This document shows positions 50,090 through 60,191 of a stretch of DNA of 60,915 bases, one piece after another (the first letter of the stretch is position 1; each line of letters opens with the position of its first letter). The stretch spans positions 1 to 60,915 of the forward strand of contig DXFK01000198.1 in the NCBI GenBank assembly GCA_019114495.1, written 5' to 3'. The stretch is from Candidatus Blautia stercoravium (GTDB lineage Bacteria; Bacillota; Clostridia; Lachnospirales; Lachnospiraceae). A program made the translations under genes and the position numbers. Below the pieces are notes generated by a model. That model did no database searches. It worked only from the letters and a program-made list of their open reading frames with translations, and was not told the DNA's origin.

Positions 50090-51619
50090 ATGGAAAATAC
50101 AAATCGCAGAAAAAAGATGAGTCCGGCGAAACGAAGAAAGAAGCGTATCCGGAAAGCGTTTCGGATTGCCGGAGAGGTACTGGTTGGAATTCAGATTCTT
50201 GCGACACTTGTTTTTATAGGCTTTACCTGGAGGCTGGGTATGGTTCCCACCAAATATCTGGCCGGTCTGGCAGGAATCCTTCTGGTATTTGCAGCCCTGT
50301 TGTTTACCATGCAGGTGGTTACCCGTGGAAAAGCTATTGTCAGTAAGCTCATCAGTGTTCTGATGTCAGCAGTGCTGCTTTTTGGTTCAGTTTATATGTA
50401 TCAGACGCATAATGCAGTAGAAGACATCAGTGGAGACAGTCTGGGCAAGCAGGTCAATAGTATGCTGGTAGTTGTCAGAAGCGATGACCCGGCCGAGAAG
50501 GTAAAGGACACCAAAGATTATATCTATGGTATTCAGCACGCAGAAGATGCAGAGGATACGGATGCAGCTATGGAGCGTGTGAATAAAGATGCCGGAACGG
50601 ATGTCATGACGGCAGAGTACAAGACTTTAAATGAGCAGGCAGCCGCTTTGTTGGACGGAAGCGTACAGGCCATTGTTTATAATGAAGGCTATGGCGGTAT
50701 TCTGGACGAGGTATATGAGGGATACAGCAGCCAGGTGAAAATTATTGCACAGTACAGCATTGAAACAGAAAGTGATGATAGTCAGCTGGTACAGGGTAAG
50801 GCTGCAGAGGTGAACGTCAAAGACGAAACCTTCAGCATGTACATCAGTGGTATTGATGTATATGGCCCGGTATCTTCCAAGAGTAGAAGCGATGTAAATA
50901 TTATTGCTACAGTAAATCCTACCACGAAACAGATTCTTCTGACTAACACACCGAGAGATTACTATGTAACCATCCCGGGCGTCAGCGGAGACAGCAAGGA
51001 CAAATTAACCCATGCAGGTATTTATGGTGTGGATAAGTCCATGGCAACTCTGGAAAACCTTTACGGTATTGAAATTCCGTTCTATGCCAGAGTCAATTTT
51101 ACATCTCTGATTACTATGGTAGACTCCATGGGAGGCATTGATGTGGAATCTGAGTACGCATTTACCACAAACGGAGATGGCGGCGCAGTCATCAGCGTAC
51201 AGCAGGGCACCAATCATTTCAACGGAAAACAGGCCCTGGCCTTTGCAAGAGAGCGTTACAACGTTCCAGGCGGAGATAATCAGAGAGGAAAAGACCAGAT
51301 GGCAGTTATCCAGGCCATGTTTAAGAAGATGATTACACCGGAAATGCTGGTAAAAGCCCCAAGTCTGATTTCAGAAGTCAGCGACAGCGTGGAAACCAAC
51401 ATGAGTATGGACCAGATTCAGAAGCTGATTCAGAGTCAGTTAAACAGCGGCGGAGACTGGACGATTAAGTCTGTTGCAGCAGAAGGAACAGGAGACAGCC
51501 AGTATTGTTATTCCATGCCGGGAACTGCATTGTACGTTATGCAGCCGGACCAGACTTCTGTGGACAACATCAAAGCGCTGATGCAGACCGTGAAAGACGG
51601 AGGAACACTTTCCGAATAA
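50090..51619 (+). CDS. LytR-CpsA-Psr (LCP) family cell-wall glycopolymer ligase
   Basis: TM anchor; SRSDVNIIATVNPTTKQILLTNTPRDYYVTIPG; ALAFARERYNVPGGDNQRGKDQ. Confidence 0.95.
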   Translation: MENTNRRKKMSPAKRRKKRIRKAFRIAGEVLVGIQILATLVFIGFTWRLGMVPTKYLAGLAGILLVFAALLFTMQVVTRGKAIVSKLISVLMSAVLLFGSVYMYQTHNAVEDISGDSLGKQVNSMLVVVRSDDPAEKVKDTKDYIYGIQHAEDAEDTDAAMERVNKDAGTDVMTAEYKTLNEQAAALLDGSVQAIVYNEGYGGILDEVYEGYSSQVKIIAQYSIETESDDSQLVQGKAAEVNVKDETFSMYISGIDVYGPVSSKSRSDVNIIATVNPTTKQILLTNTPRDYYVTIPGVSGDSKDKLTHAGIYGVDKSMATLENLYGIEIPFYARVNFTSLITMVDSMGGIDVESEYAFTTNGDGGAVISVQQGTNHFNGKQALAFARERYNVPGGDNQRGKDQMAVIQAMFKKMITPEMLVKAPSLISEVSDSVETNMSMDQIQKLIQSQLNSGGDWTIKSVAAEGTGDSQYCYSMPGTALYVMQPDQTSVDNIKALMQTVKDGGTLSE

Positions 51620-51727
51620 GGATTTCCAGGAAAATCCGGAAAAACCGGTCTTGGCATACGGAATCATTCGTGTTATAGTATAAAACAGAATAAGAAAAAC
51701 ATTTCTGGCGAAAGCCAGGGACGATAT

Positions 51728-51888
51728 ATGATAGAGGTGCAGGTTTCAAGAGTATCCTTGTGCAGAGGCTGGGCAGTCGCAGAAGGAGAAAGGGGAAACT
51801 GCCGAAGAAGGGAAATCCGCCCGGGATTTTCCTTCTGGGACGCTGCAGAATATGCAGCGTACTGTCACAATATGTGGAGCGCTATCAT
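51728..51888 (+). ncRNA. Lysine riboswitch (L-box)
   Basis: P1 ATGATAG/CTATCAT; conserved AGAGGTGC...CAAGAGTA...GCAGAGG...GAAAGGGGAAACTGCCGAAG...CTGGGA...ACTGTCACAATATGTGGAGCGCTATCAT. Confidence 0.94.
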
Positions 51889-51917
51889 CATTGGTCACAG
51901 TCATATGTTTATTGGCA

Positions 51918-51964
51918 AACCATGAGCGCGTTCTCCAAAAGGGAGTATCGTTCATGGTTTTTCT
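51918..51964 (+). terminator. Expression-platform terminator of the lysine riboswitch
   Basis: AACCATGAGCG...TCTCC AAAA GGGAG...TTCATGGTTTTTC. Confidence 0.85.
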
Positions 51965-52000
51965 TATGCAAGAGTTTCATAAGAAAAGGAGAACAAAACA

Positions 52001-53617
52001 ATGACACAAAGAAGAAAAAAAGTCATGACAGTTCTCGTCACATTTGCGGCTCTGCTGCTTTTGATGACAGTGACTGTGTTTGCAGCCACCGGGGAGGAGC
52101 CAAAGCCCCATATGTATGCTACCTTCTGGTCCCTGATACCACCTGTGGTGGCCATTGCCTTGGCTCTGATTACAAAAGAAGTGTACAGCTCCCTGTTTGT
52201 AGGAATTTTAGTGGGGGCTTTGTTTTCCACAGACTTTCAGTTTGAGGGAACGGTTCTGAAAATCATAGACGAAGGCTTTATCCAGGTGCTTTCGGATTCT
52301 GCAAATGTGGGAATTCTGATTTTCCTGGTGATTCTGGGAACTATGGTCTGCATGATGAACCGGGCCGGAGGCTCCGCAGCTTTTGGGAAATGGGCAGGAA
52401 AGCACATCAAAACCAGAATTGGCGTCCAGATTGCCACCATTATTCTGGGAATCATGATTTTTGTAGATGATTATTTTAATTGCCTCACCGTGGGAAGCGT
52501 TATGCGTCCGGTAACCGACAGACATCAGGTGTCAAAAGCCAAATTATCATATTTGATAGATTCCACAGCTGCGCCGGTCTGCATTATTGCCCCGATTTCT
52601 TCCTGGGCAGCGGCAGTCAGCGGGTTTGTGGAAGGAGAGGACGGACTGTCTATTTTCATGCAGGCCATTCCTTATAACTTTTACGCACTGCTTACCATTT
52701 TTATGATGTTTACCGTGGTGCTCATGCAGGTGGATTTCGGCCCCATGGCCCTCCATGAAGCCAATGCCTTAAAAGGAGATATTTACACCTGCGGCAAACG
52801 TGCGGATGAAGAAAAAGAGACGGTAAAACCAAATCCCAGAGGAAAAGTTACGGACCTGGTAGTCCCCATTATTTTGCTGATTATCTGTTGTATTACGGGT
52901 ATGATTTACACGGGCGGTTTCTTTAGCGGAACAGATTTTGTAACTGCTTTTTCCCAGAGTGAAGCGTCTCTGGCTCTGTCTATCGGAAGCTTTTTTGCCT
53001 TTGTTTTCACCGTGATTTTCTATGCGGCAAGGAGAGTTCTGTCTTTCCGTGACTGCATGGACTGTATTCCCGAGGGCTTTAAGGCCATGGTACCGGCGAT
53101 CCTTATCCTGACTTTTGCATGGACGCTGAAAGCTATGACAGACAGTCTGGGTGCAGACGTTTTCGTGGCAACAGCCATGAAATCTGTAGCCGGAGGATTA
53201 CTGAATTTTCTTCCGGCAATTATTTTCCTGGTGGGCTGTGCCCTGGCGTTTGCCACAGGAACCTCCTGGGGAACCTTTGGTATTTTAATCCCCATTGTAG
53301 TGGCTGTTTTTGAAGGCAAAGACCCGCAGATGATGATTATTTCCATTTCTGCCTGCATGGCCGGCGCTGTGTGCGGAGACCACTGTTCACCCATTTCAGA
53401 CACTACCATTATGGCGTCTGCGGGAGCGCAGTGTAATCATGTCAACCATGTCACTACCCAACTTCCTTATGCCCTGACCGCAGCGGCAGTTTCCTTTGTA
53501 ACGTATATCATTGCCGGTTTTGTAAAAACGGCATGGATTGCTCTTCCGGCGGGGATTCTGCTGATGTTTGGAACTCTGCTGGTTATTAAGAAAAAATACA
53601 GCAGAAAGACGGCATAG
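52001..53617 (+). CDS. NhaC-type Na+/H+ antiporter family protein, predicted lysine transporter
   Basis: Many TMs; VDDYFNCLTVGSVMRPVTDRHQVSKAKLSYLIDSTAAPVCIIAPISSWA; downstream of lysine riboswitch. Confidence 0.9.
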   Translation: MTQRRKKVMTVLVTFAALLLLMTVTVFAATGEEPKPHMYATFWSLIPPVVAIALALITKEVYSSLFVGILVGALFSTDFQFEGTVLKIIDEGFIQVLSDSANVGILIFLVILGTMVCMMNRAGGSAAFGKWAGKHIKTRIGVQIATIILGIMIFVDDYFNCLTVGSVMRPVTDRHQVSKAKLSYLIDSTAAPVCIIAPISSWAAAVSGFVEGEDGLSIFMQAIPYNFYALLTIFMMFTVVLMQVDFGPMALHEANALKGDIYTCGKRADEEKETVKPNPRGKVTDLVVPIILLIICCITGMIYTGGFFSGTDFVTAFSQSEASLALSIGSFFAFVFTVIFYAARRVLSFRDCMDCIPEGFKAMVPAILILTFAWTLKAMTDSLGADVFVATAMKSVAGGLLNFLPAIIFLVGCALAFATGTSWGTFGILIPIVVAVFEGKDPQMMIISISACMAGAVCGDHCSPISDTTIMASAGAQCNHVNHVTTQLPYALTAAAVSFVTYIIAGFVKTAWIALPAGILLMFGTLLVIKKKYSRKTA

Positions 53618-53635
53618 AAAAAGATTAAAAAAAGG

Positions 53636-53677
53636 AAAAGATGAAGTTGCTTTTTAGGACAGCTTCATCTTTTTGTT
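53636..53677 (+). terminator. Terminator after nhaC-like gene
   Basis: AAAGATGAAG...CTTCATCTTT hairpin with T tract. Confidence 0.75.
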
Positions 53678-53798
53678 TTTCTGAAAAGTAAAACAGCAAT
53701 ATATCTAAAGTTTCCAGCAACATGACCCTAGCAATTTTTGAAAAATTTGTATATTCTAGGAGTACAGAGTAAGGCGAACTTGCGAAAGGAGAAAAAAC

Positions 53799-55964
53799 AT
53801 GAGCGACACAAATTTTAAAGGACGCGTTACCATTCCTACAGACGTGGACGTGGTACCGGAAACACTGGAACTGGTAAAAAGATGGGGCGCAGACGCTATC
53901 CGTGACTGTGACGGCACAGACTACCCGGAAGAGCTGAAAAACGTTGACGCAAAGGTATATTCCACCTATTACACTACAAGAAAGGACAATGCTTGGGCAA
54001 AAGCCAATCCGGAGGAAATCCAGCAGATGTATATTATGACGCCTTTCTACACGGCAGTGGAAAGCGAACTGTCCATTCATCTGATGAACCATTTATACCC
54101 GGATATGCTGAAAGTAAATTCCCACGATGATATCACACGCTGGTGGGAAGTCATGGACCGTACCACAGGAGAACCGCTTGAGCCATCCCAGTGGGAGTAC
54201 AGCGAAGAAACCGGAGATGTGACCATTCACAATGCAAAGGGATTTCATGACTATACCGTCAGCTTCCTGGCTTACATCATGTGGGACCCGGTACATATGT
54301 ACAATGCTGTGACAAACGGCTGGACAAACTTTGAAAAACAGATCACCTTTGATGTGCGTCAGCCGAAGACAAAAGAATATTCCATGAAACGTCTGCGCAA
54401 ATTCATTGCAGACAATCCACACGTAGACGTTATCCGTTATACCACCTTCTTCCACCAGTTTACCTTGATTTTTGATGAGCTGGCCAGAGAAAAATATGTA
54501 GACTGGTACGGATATTCCGCTTCTGTAAGTCCCTACATTCTGGAACAGTTTGAAAAAGAAGTGGGCTACAAATTCCGCCCGGAGTTTATCATTGACCAGG
54601 GCTACATGAACAATACCTACCGTATTCCTTCCAAAGAATTTCAGGATTTCCAGGCATTCCAGAGAAGAGAAGTTGCCAGACTGGCAAAAGAAATGGTAGA
54701 TATCACCCATGAGTGCGGCAAAGAAGCCATGATGTTTTTAGGAGATCACTGGATTGGTATGGAACCCTTTATGGACGAGTTTAAAAACATCGGTCTGGAT
54801 GCAGTGGTAGGAAGTGTGGGAAATGGTTCTACTCTTCGTCTGATCAGTGACATCAAAGGTGTAAAATATACAGAAGGCCGTTTCCTGCCGTATTTCTTCC
54901 CGGACACGTTCCACGAAGGCGGAGACCCGGTAAAAGAGGCAAAGGTAAACTGGGTAACAGCAAGACGTGCAATTTTAAGAAGCCCTATCGACCGTATCGG
55001 CTACGGCGGTTACCTGAAGCTGGCTATGGAGTTCCCGGAATTTATCGACTATGTAGAAAGCGTATGCAATGAATTCCGTACTTTATACGAAAACATCAAG
55101 GGAACCACTCCATACTGCATCAAAAAAGTGGCCGTATTAAACAGTTGGGGCAAAATGCGTGCGTGGGGAAATCACATGGTGCACCACGCTATTTACTACA
55201 AACAAAACTACTCTTACGCAGGCATTATAGAAGCGTTAAGCGGCGCACCATTTGACGTACAGTTTATCAGCTTTGACGACATCAGGGAAAATCCGGCTAT
55301 TCTGGACGATATTGACGTGGTATTAAACGTAGGCGGCGCTTACACCGCTTATACAGGCGGCGAAAACTGGGCGGACGAAACCATTGTAACGGCTGTGAAG
55401 AGATTCATTTACAACGGCGGAGGTTTCATCGGTGTAGGAGAGCCCACCGCTTACCAGCATGAAGGACGTTTCTTCCAGCTTGCAGGCGTTATGGGTGTGG
55501 AAAAAGAGACAGGCTTTACTTTAAACACAGACAAGTACAACTGGGAAGAGCATGAACACTTTATTACAGAAGACTGCAAAGGGGACGTGGACTTCGGAGA
55601 AGGCCAGAAAGCGATTTATGCTCTGCCGGAAACCACAATTATCAAGCAGACAGATAAAGAGGTACAGATGGCTGTCCATGAATTCGGAAAAGGAAGAAGC
55701 GTATACATCAGCGGACTTCCATACAGCTTTGAAAATAGCCGTGTGCTTTACCGCGCCATTATCTGGGCTTCCCATGACGAAGAAAACCTGCATAAATGGT
55801 TCTCCGACAACTACAATGTAGAAGTACATGCGTATGTGAAGAATGGAAAATACTGTGTGGTAAACAATACTTATGAACCACAGGATACCACAGTTTATAA
55901 AGGCGACGGAAGCAGCTTTGCACTGCATTTGGAGGCGAATGAAATTAAGTGGTATGAAATCTGA
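53799..55964 (+). CDS. GH112 beta-galactosyl-HexNAc / galactosyl-rhamnose phosphorylase
   Basis: GRVTIPTDVDVVPETLELVKRWGADAIRDCDGTDYPEELK... MFLGDHWIGMEPF ... GGGFIGVGEPTAYQHEGRFFQLAGVMGVEKETGFTLN, GH112 features. Confidence 0.93.
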   Translation: MSDTNFKGRVTIPTDVDVVPETLELVKRWGADAIRDCDGTDYPEELKNVDAKVYSTYYTTRKDNAWAKANPEEIQQMYIMTPFYTAVESELSIHLMNHLYPDMLKVNSHDDITRWWEVMDRTTGEPLEPSQWEYSEETGDVTIHNAKGFHDYTVSFLAYIMWDPVHMYNAVTNGWTNFEKQITFDVRQPKTKEYSMKRLRKFIADNPHVDVIRYTTFFHQFTLIFDELAREKYVDWYGYSASVSPYILEQFEKEVGYKFRPEFIIDQGYMNNTYRIPSKEFQDFQAFQRREVARLAKEMVDITHECGKEAMMFLGDHWIGMEPFMDEFKNIGLDAVVGSVGNGSTLRLISDIKGVKYTEGRFLPYFFPDTFHEGGDPVKEAKVNWVTARRAILRSPIDRIGYGGYLKLAMEFPEFIDYVESVCNEFRTLYENIKGTTPYCIKKVAVLNSWGKMRAWGNHMVHHAIYYKQNYSYAGIIEALSGAPFDVQFISFDDIRENPAILDDIDVVLNVGGAYTAYTGGENWADETIVTAVKRFIYNGGGFIGVGEPTAYQHEGRFFQLAGVMGVEKETGFTLNTDKYNWEEHEHFITEDCKGDVDFGEGQKAIYALPETTIIKQTDKEVQMAVHEFGKGRSVYISGLPYSFENSRVLYRAIIWASHDEENLHKWFSDNYNVEVHAYVKNGKYCVVNNTYEPQDTTVYKGDGSSFALHLEANEIKWYEI

Positions 55965-56003
55965 GAAAGTTCATTTTAAATAAGTATTTAAAATGGAAAA
56001 ATT

Positions 56004-56052
56004 CTGCAGTCCTTATCCGGCGTTTCCCGATTATGCCGGATAAGGACTGCAG
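56004..56052. terminator. Bidirectional terminator between GH112 gene and AraC gene
   Basis: 18-bp perfect stem CTGCAGTCCTTATCCGGC / GCCGGATAAGGACTGCAG. Confidence 0.85.
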
Positions 56053-56092
56053 TTTATATGTCTTTTCTTCATCAGAGGAAAAACGAGTATAT

Positions 56093-56947
56093 TTACATAT
56101 CCGGCACATTTTGAGACGTTTTTTTCCTGTATTCATTAGGCGAGATCCCTGCAACCTTCTTAAACGTCTGTGAAAAATAAGACTGAGAGGAAAATCCCGT
56201 GATTTCGCCTATTTTTGTAACCGGATAATTGGTGGATTCCAGTAGATACCTGGCTTCCTCTACTCTGCGTCCAATCAGATAATTAATGGGAGAAATCCCT
56301 TTGTAGCTTTTAAACGCATGCACCAGGTAATATTTATTAATATGTACCAGAGAACTTAAAAACTCCAAAGTGATATCTTCTGCATAGTGCTCATTGATAT
56401 ACTGCTCCACCAGCTTACATTCCCGTGTGGTTTTCTGCTGGGGAGCAGTCAGAAGCTCCTGCCTGGTGCTGCGGGCTATAAAGAGCAGTATCAGCTCCAG
56501 GAGGTTCTGGCACACCGCTGTATAGTTTAAAGGCTGGCTCTGCACCTCATTTAACAGTGTGTCCAGATACCGGTGGATTTCCTGTTGGCCGGGGGGAAGG
56601 GAAAACAGGCTGTAGTCGTAAGGCGTTCCCTTCTGGGCGTAGCCAAACTGCACACCCTCGATTCCCAGGGCAATGTACTCCCAGGGGTTCTCACGGTTTC
56701 CCAGTTCCGTGTGCGGCGTGTTAGGGTTAATAAAAATCAAATCATTTTTCTGAACTGAAATTTTCTTACTGCCAATCTGAAAAAAACCGCTGCCCTTTGT
56801 GACGAAAAACAGCTCGGAAAAAGAGTGGGCATGTTCCATGCTGTGCCAGTCCCTGTCCGAAGTAGCACAGGTTACATATAAAAGCTGGGCCTTGGGGCGG
56901 TCCAGATTGTGAAAATCCAGAGAATAACGTTGGTTGCTCATAATCAA
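56093..56947 (-). CDS. AraC family transcriptional regulator
   Basis: Cupin HAHSFSELFFVTKGSGFFQIG; HTH ITLEFLSSLVHINKYYLVHAFKSYKGISPINYLIGRRV. Confidence 0.94.
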   Translation of the reverse strand: MIMSNQRYSLDFHNLDRPKAQLLYVTCATSDRDWHSMEHAHSFSELFFVTKGSGFFQIGSKKISVQKNDLIFINPNTPHTELGNRENPWEYIALGIEGVQFGYAQKGTPYDYSLFSLPPGQQEIHRYLDTLLNEVQSQPLNYTAVCQNLLELILLFIARSTRQELLTAPQQKTTRECKLVEQYINEHYAEDITLEFLSSLVHINKYYLVHAFKSYKGISPINYLIGRRVEEARYLLESTNYPVTKIGEITGFSSQSYFSQTFKKVAGISPNEYRKKTSQNVPDM

Positions 56948-57021
56948 TAGAAGTTCCTTTTACTTTTTATAAAGCTATTATAGCTGTTTTGGCAAAAGGA
57001 AACAAGGGGAAAGCCTGCAGC

Positions 57022-57801
57022 CTAGGAACGCAGATAGGCGCGCATGGCTTTTAAAGCATGTTTTTCCAGACGGCTGACCTGTGCCTGGGAAATGCCGATT
57101 TCCTGTGCAACTTCCATCTGCGTGCGTCCCTCATAAAACCGCATTTCAATGATATTTTTTTCCCGATCATCCAGACGCTTTAAAGCTTCCTTTAAAGACA
57201 AGTCTTCAATCCAGTTGTCTTCTTTATTCTTTTTGTCACTGATTTGGTCCATGACATACAGGGTGTCACCGCCTTCGGTATATACTGGTTCATACAGACT
57301 CACCGGGCTTTGGATGGCATCCAGGGCATAGACGATATCCTCTTTATCCATGCCGATTTCTTCGGCAATTTCTGTAATCGTGGGCTCTTTCTGGTGCTGC
57401 TTTACATAGTTTTCTCTGGCGTAAATGGCTTTGTAGGCCGTGTCCCGCAGGGAGCGGCTGACACGGATAGAATTGTTATCCCGCAGATAGCGGCGGATTT
57501 CTCCTATAATCATGGGAACTGCGTAGGTAGAAAACTTTACGTTTAGAGTGGTATCAAAGTTGTCAATGGCTTTGATAAGACCTACACAGCCAATTTGAAA
57601 CAAATCATCCACATTTTCGCTGCTGCTGGAAAAACGTTTGATAACGCTTAATACCAGCCGCAGATTTCCCTTAATGTACCGTTCTCTCGCTTCCATGTCA
57701 CCTGTTTTGATACGTGTAAACAACTGTTCCTTTTCCTCATTGGTAAGAACGGGAAGGCGTGCTGTATTGACGCCGCAGATTTCCACTTTGTTGAGTGCCA
57801 T
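57022..57801 (-). CDS. sigG: RNA polymerase sporulation sigma factor SigG
   Basis: KVEICGVNTARLPVLTNEEKEQLF... NLRLVLSVIKRFSSSSENVDDLFQIGCVGLIKAIDNFD; GRTQMEVAQEIGISQAQVSRLEKHAL; GGAGG RBS. Confidence 0.95.
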   Translation of the reverse strand: MALNKVEICGVNTARLPVLTNEEKEQLFTRIKTGDMEARERYIKGNLRLVLSVIKRFSSSSENVDDLFQIGCVGLIKAIDNFDTTLNVKFSTYAVPMIIGEIRRYLRDNNSIRVSRSLRDTAYKAIYARENYVKQHQKEPTITEIAEEIGMDKEDIVYALDAIQSPVSLYEPVYTEGGDTLYVMDQISDKKNKEDNWIEDLSLKEALKRLDDREKNIIEMRFYEGRTQMEVAQEIGISQAQVSRLEKHALKAMRAYLRS

Positions 57802-57972
57802 AGCAAGAATCCTCCAATCATGTAGTTTCAGCATCTACTAAAAAGATTCTCCCAAGAATGAGACAATATACCAAAGCGGGGAAAATTTCATAAAGTTTTA
57901 GTCCTTGACAAAGGAGAAAACAGGCTTGTATCTCTGTAGAAGCCATGATATGCTTTTTGAGAGGTGGACGAA

Positions 57973-58653
57973 ATGAAAATTTTACTTATTGAGGATGACA
58001 AGGGACTGCGTACGGGAATTTCCTTTGCACTCTCTCAGGAAGGCTATGAGGTATGGGAGGCTGGAACAGCCAAAGAAGGTTATGCTCTTTTTGAAAGAGA
58101 GCAGCCAAAAGCTGTTTTAATGGACTTGAATCTGCCGGATATGGACGGGGTTTTACTGTGCAGAAAGATACGGGAAATCTCCCGTGTACCGGTGCTAATG
58201 GTGACAGCCGGAGACATGGAGACAGACGAACTTCTGGGGCTGGAAAGCGGGGCAGACGATTATATTACCAAGCCTTTTTCCATAGCCGTACTGAAACTGC
58301 GCCTGAAAAAACTGATGGAAAGAGAAAAAAAACAGCCGAAAAAAGACGGTCGGATAAAGTCCGGAAACTTGTGTATGGACACAGATTTCATGAAAATATG
58401 GGTGGGAAAAGAAGAAATCGAATGTAGTATGACAGAGTATAAACTGCTGAAATATTTCCTGGAAAATCGGGGACAGGTGCTCACACAAAATCAGATTTTA
58501 GAGGCTGTCTGGGACTGTAGAGGACGGTATGTCAATGCGAATACGCTGCAGGTCAACATAGGAAGACTGCGGAAAAAACTGGAGGGTGCAGGCTGTACTT
58601 CTTCGGTGAAAACCATTCACGGTATCGGTTATCTGTGGGAGGAGGAAGGATGA
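57973..58653 (+). CDS. OmpR-family response regulator
   Basis: MKILLIEDDKGLRTGISFALSQEGYEV; LMDLNLPDMDGVLLCRKIR; IHGIGYLWEE. Confidence 0.94.
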   Translation: MKILLIEDDKGLRTGISFALSQEGYEVWEAGTAKEGYALFEREQPKAVLMDLNLPDMDGVLLCRKIREISRVPVLMVTAGDMETDELLGLESGADDYITKPFSIAVLKLRLKKLMEREKKQPKKDGRIKSGNLCMDTDFMKIWVGKEEIECSMTEYKLLKYFLENRGQVLTQNQILEAVWDCRGRYVNANTLQVNIGRLRKKLEGAGCTSSVKTIHGIGYLWEEEG

Positions 58654-59567
58654 CAGCAGAAGTATTTGTAGGTATCTGTCTGGGAACTGCAGCAGTGGGA
58701 ATTGCTTTGGGTTTGGGAAGTTTTCTGTATTACCGCCGTCAGCTTCGTGTGTTTTCGGAGGTTTTAAATGCTTTTGAAAAGACGGGAGAACTGGTGGAAA
58801 AAGAGAACCGGGAGACCATGGAATCCAAGCTTATCAGCCGCCTGTGCCGGGTATTAAAGCGCAGCAGACAGAGGGAAGAACAGGCTGGAAAAGAGAAACA
58901 GGAAATCGCAGAATTGCTTTCCGATATTTCTCATCAGCTTAAAACACCCCTTGCCAATATTCTGCTGAATACGGAAATTTTAAAAGAGGGGAAGTTAAGC
59001 AGCAAGGACCAGCGGCAGTTTCTGCTGCGGAATCAGGAGCAGGCAGAAAAAATGCAGTGGCTCATGAAAACACTGGTGAAAGCCTCACGGATTGAGCAGG
59101 GAATTCTGGTGTTTGATACGTTTATGGCCCCTCTTACGGAGACTCTGGCCAGAAGTATCAGTGCAGTTTACGCCCTGGCAAAGGAAAAACAGATTTCCAT
59201 AGAAACGGAAAAAGTAGAGGAATGTACGCCTGTCCACAATCCCAAATGGACGGCAGAGGCCATAGGAAATATTCTGGAAAATGCAGTGAAATACAGTCCG
59301 AAAGGCAGCCATATTTTTATAGAAACAACGGTAATGGAATTGTATGTGCAGGTGAAAATTACGGATGAGGGACCCGGTATCTGCGAGGCAGAATACAACC
59401 GGATTTTCCGCCGGTTTTACCGTGGAAAACAGGCGGAGCAGCAGGAGGGCAGCGGCCTTGGCCTTTATCTGGCGCAGGTGATTTTACAAAGTGAAAAAGG
59501 ATATATTACAGTCGCCAAAGGCAGGAGAGGCGGGGCGTGTTTCTCGGTTTTTCTGCTTCTTGGGTGA
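58650..59567 (+). CDS. Sensor histidine kinase
   Basis: SDISHQLKTPLANILLNTEILKEG; GNILENAVKYSPKG; GSGLGLYLAQVIL. Confidence 0.94.
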   Translation: MTAEVFVGICLGTAAVGIALGLGSFLYYRRQLRVFSEVLNAFEKTGELVEKENRETMESKLISRLCRVLKRSRQREEQAGKEKQEIAELLSDISHQLKTPLANILLNTEILKEGKLSSKDQRQFLLRNQEQAEKMQWLMKTLVKASRIEQGILVFDTFMAPLTETLARSISAVYALAKEKQISIETEKVEECTPVHNPKWTAEAIGNILENAVKYSPKGSHIFIETTVMELYVQVKITDEGPGICEAEYNRIFRRFYRGKQAEQQEGSGLGLYLAQVILQSEKGYITVAKGRRGGACFSVFLLLG

Positions 59568-59580
59568 CAAAAGCGGAAGG

Positions 59581-59609
59581 AGTTCTGACAGTTTTGTCAG
59601 AACTTTTTT
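59581..59609 (+). terminator. Terminator after histidine kinase
   Basis: AGTTCTGACA-GTTT... TGTCAGAACT followed by TTTTTT. Confidence 0.85.
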
Positions 59610-59648
59610 GGAAACTGTCAGAGGAATGTCAGATTTTCTCTGTAGAAT
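59595..59648 (+). promoter_or_regulatory. Candidate response-regulator-controlled promoter of the ABC gene
   Basis: TGTCAG at 59595, 59616 and 59627 (21- and 11-bp periods) ahead of TAGAAT at 59643. Confidence 0.5.
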
Positions 59649-59684
59649 AAAAAATAGAGAGACAACAGGAGAGGAGTTTGGCCT

Positions 59685-60191
59685 ATGGAAATTTTAAAGA
59701 CAGAGAATCTGAAAAAATATTATGGAAAAGACGCCGGCCGGGTAAAGGCTCTGGACGGGGTGAATTTATCTGTGGAAGAAGGTGAATTTGCGGCTGTGGT
59801 GGGAACTTCCGGCAGTGGCAAAAGTACCCTTCTTCACATGCTGGGCGGTTTGGATTATCCCACGGAAGGGAACGTATTTGTAGGCGGGAAGGACATTTTT
59901 TCCCTGAATGAAACCCAACTTACCATTTTCAGAAGGCGCAACATCGGCTTTGTATTCCAGAACTACAATCTGGTGCCGGTACTTAATGTGTATGAAAATA
60001 TTGTACTGCCCATAGAACTGGATGGGGAAGAGCCGGATGAAGAGTATGTGGATGAAATTATCCGCACCTTAGGCATGGAGGAGAAGCGCTACAGCCTGCC
60101 CAATCAGCTTTCCGGCGGGCAGCAGCAGAGGGTGGCCATTGCCAGGGCTCTGGCTTCAAAACCTAGTATTTTATTGGCCGATGTAAACTGA
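59685..60191 (+). pseudogene. ABC transporter ATP-binding protein truncated at Walker B
   Basis: Complete Walker A and NQLSGGQQQRVAIARALASKPSILLAD, then VN-stop instead of EPTGNLD. Confidence 0.9.

Noticed and set aside
51728-51925. 65-aa ORF and 51760..52245 ORF across the riboswitch
   Set aside because: Lie within the lysine aptamer and terminator or out of frame in nhaC; structure explains the sequence.
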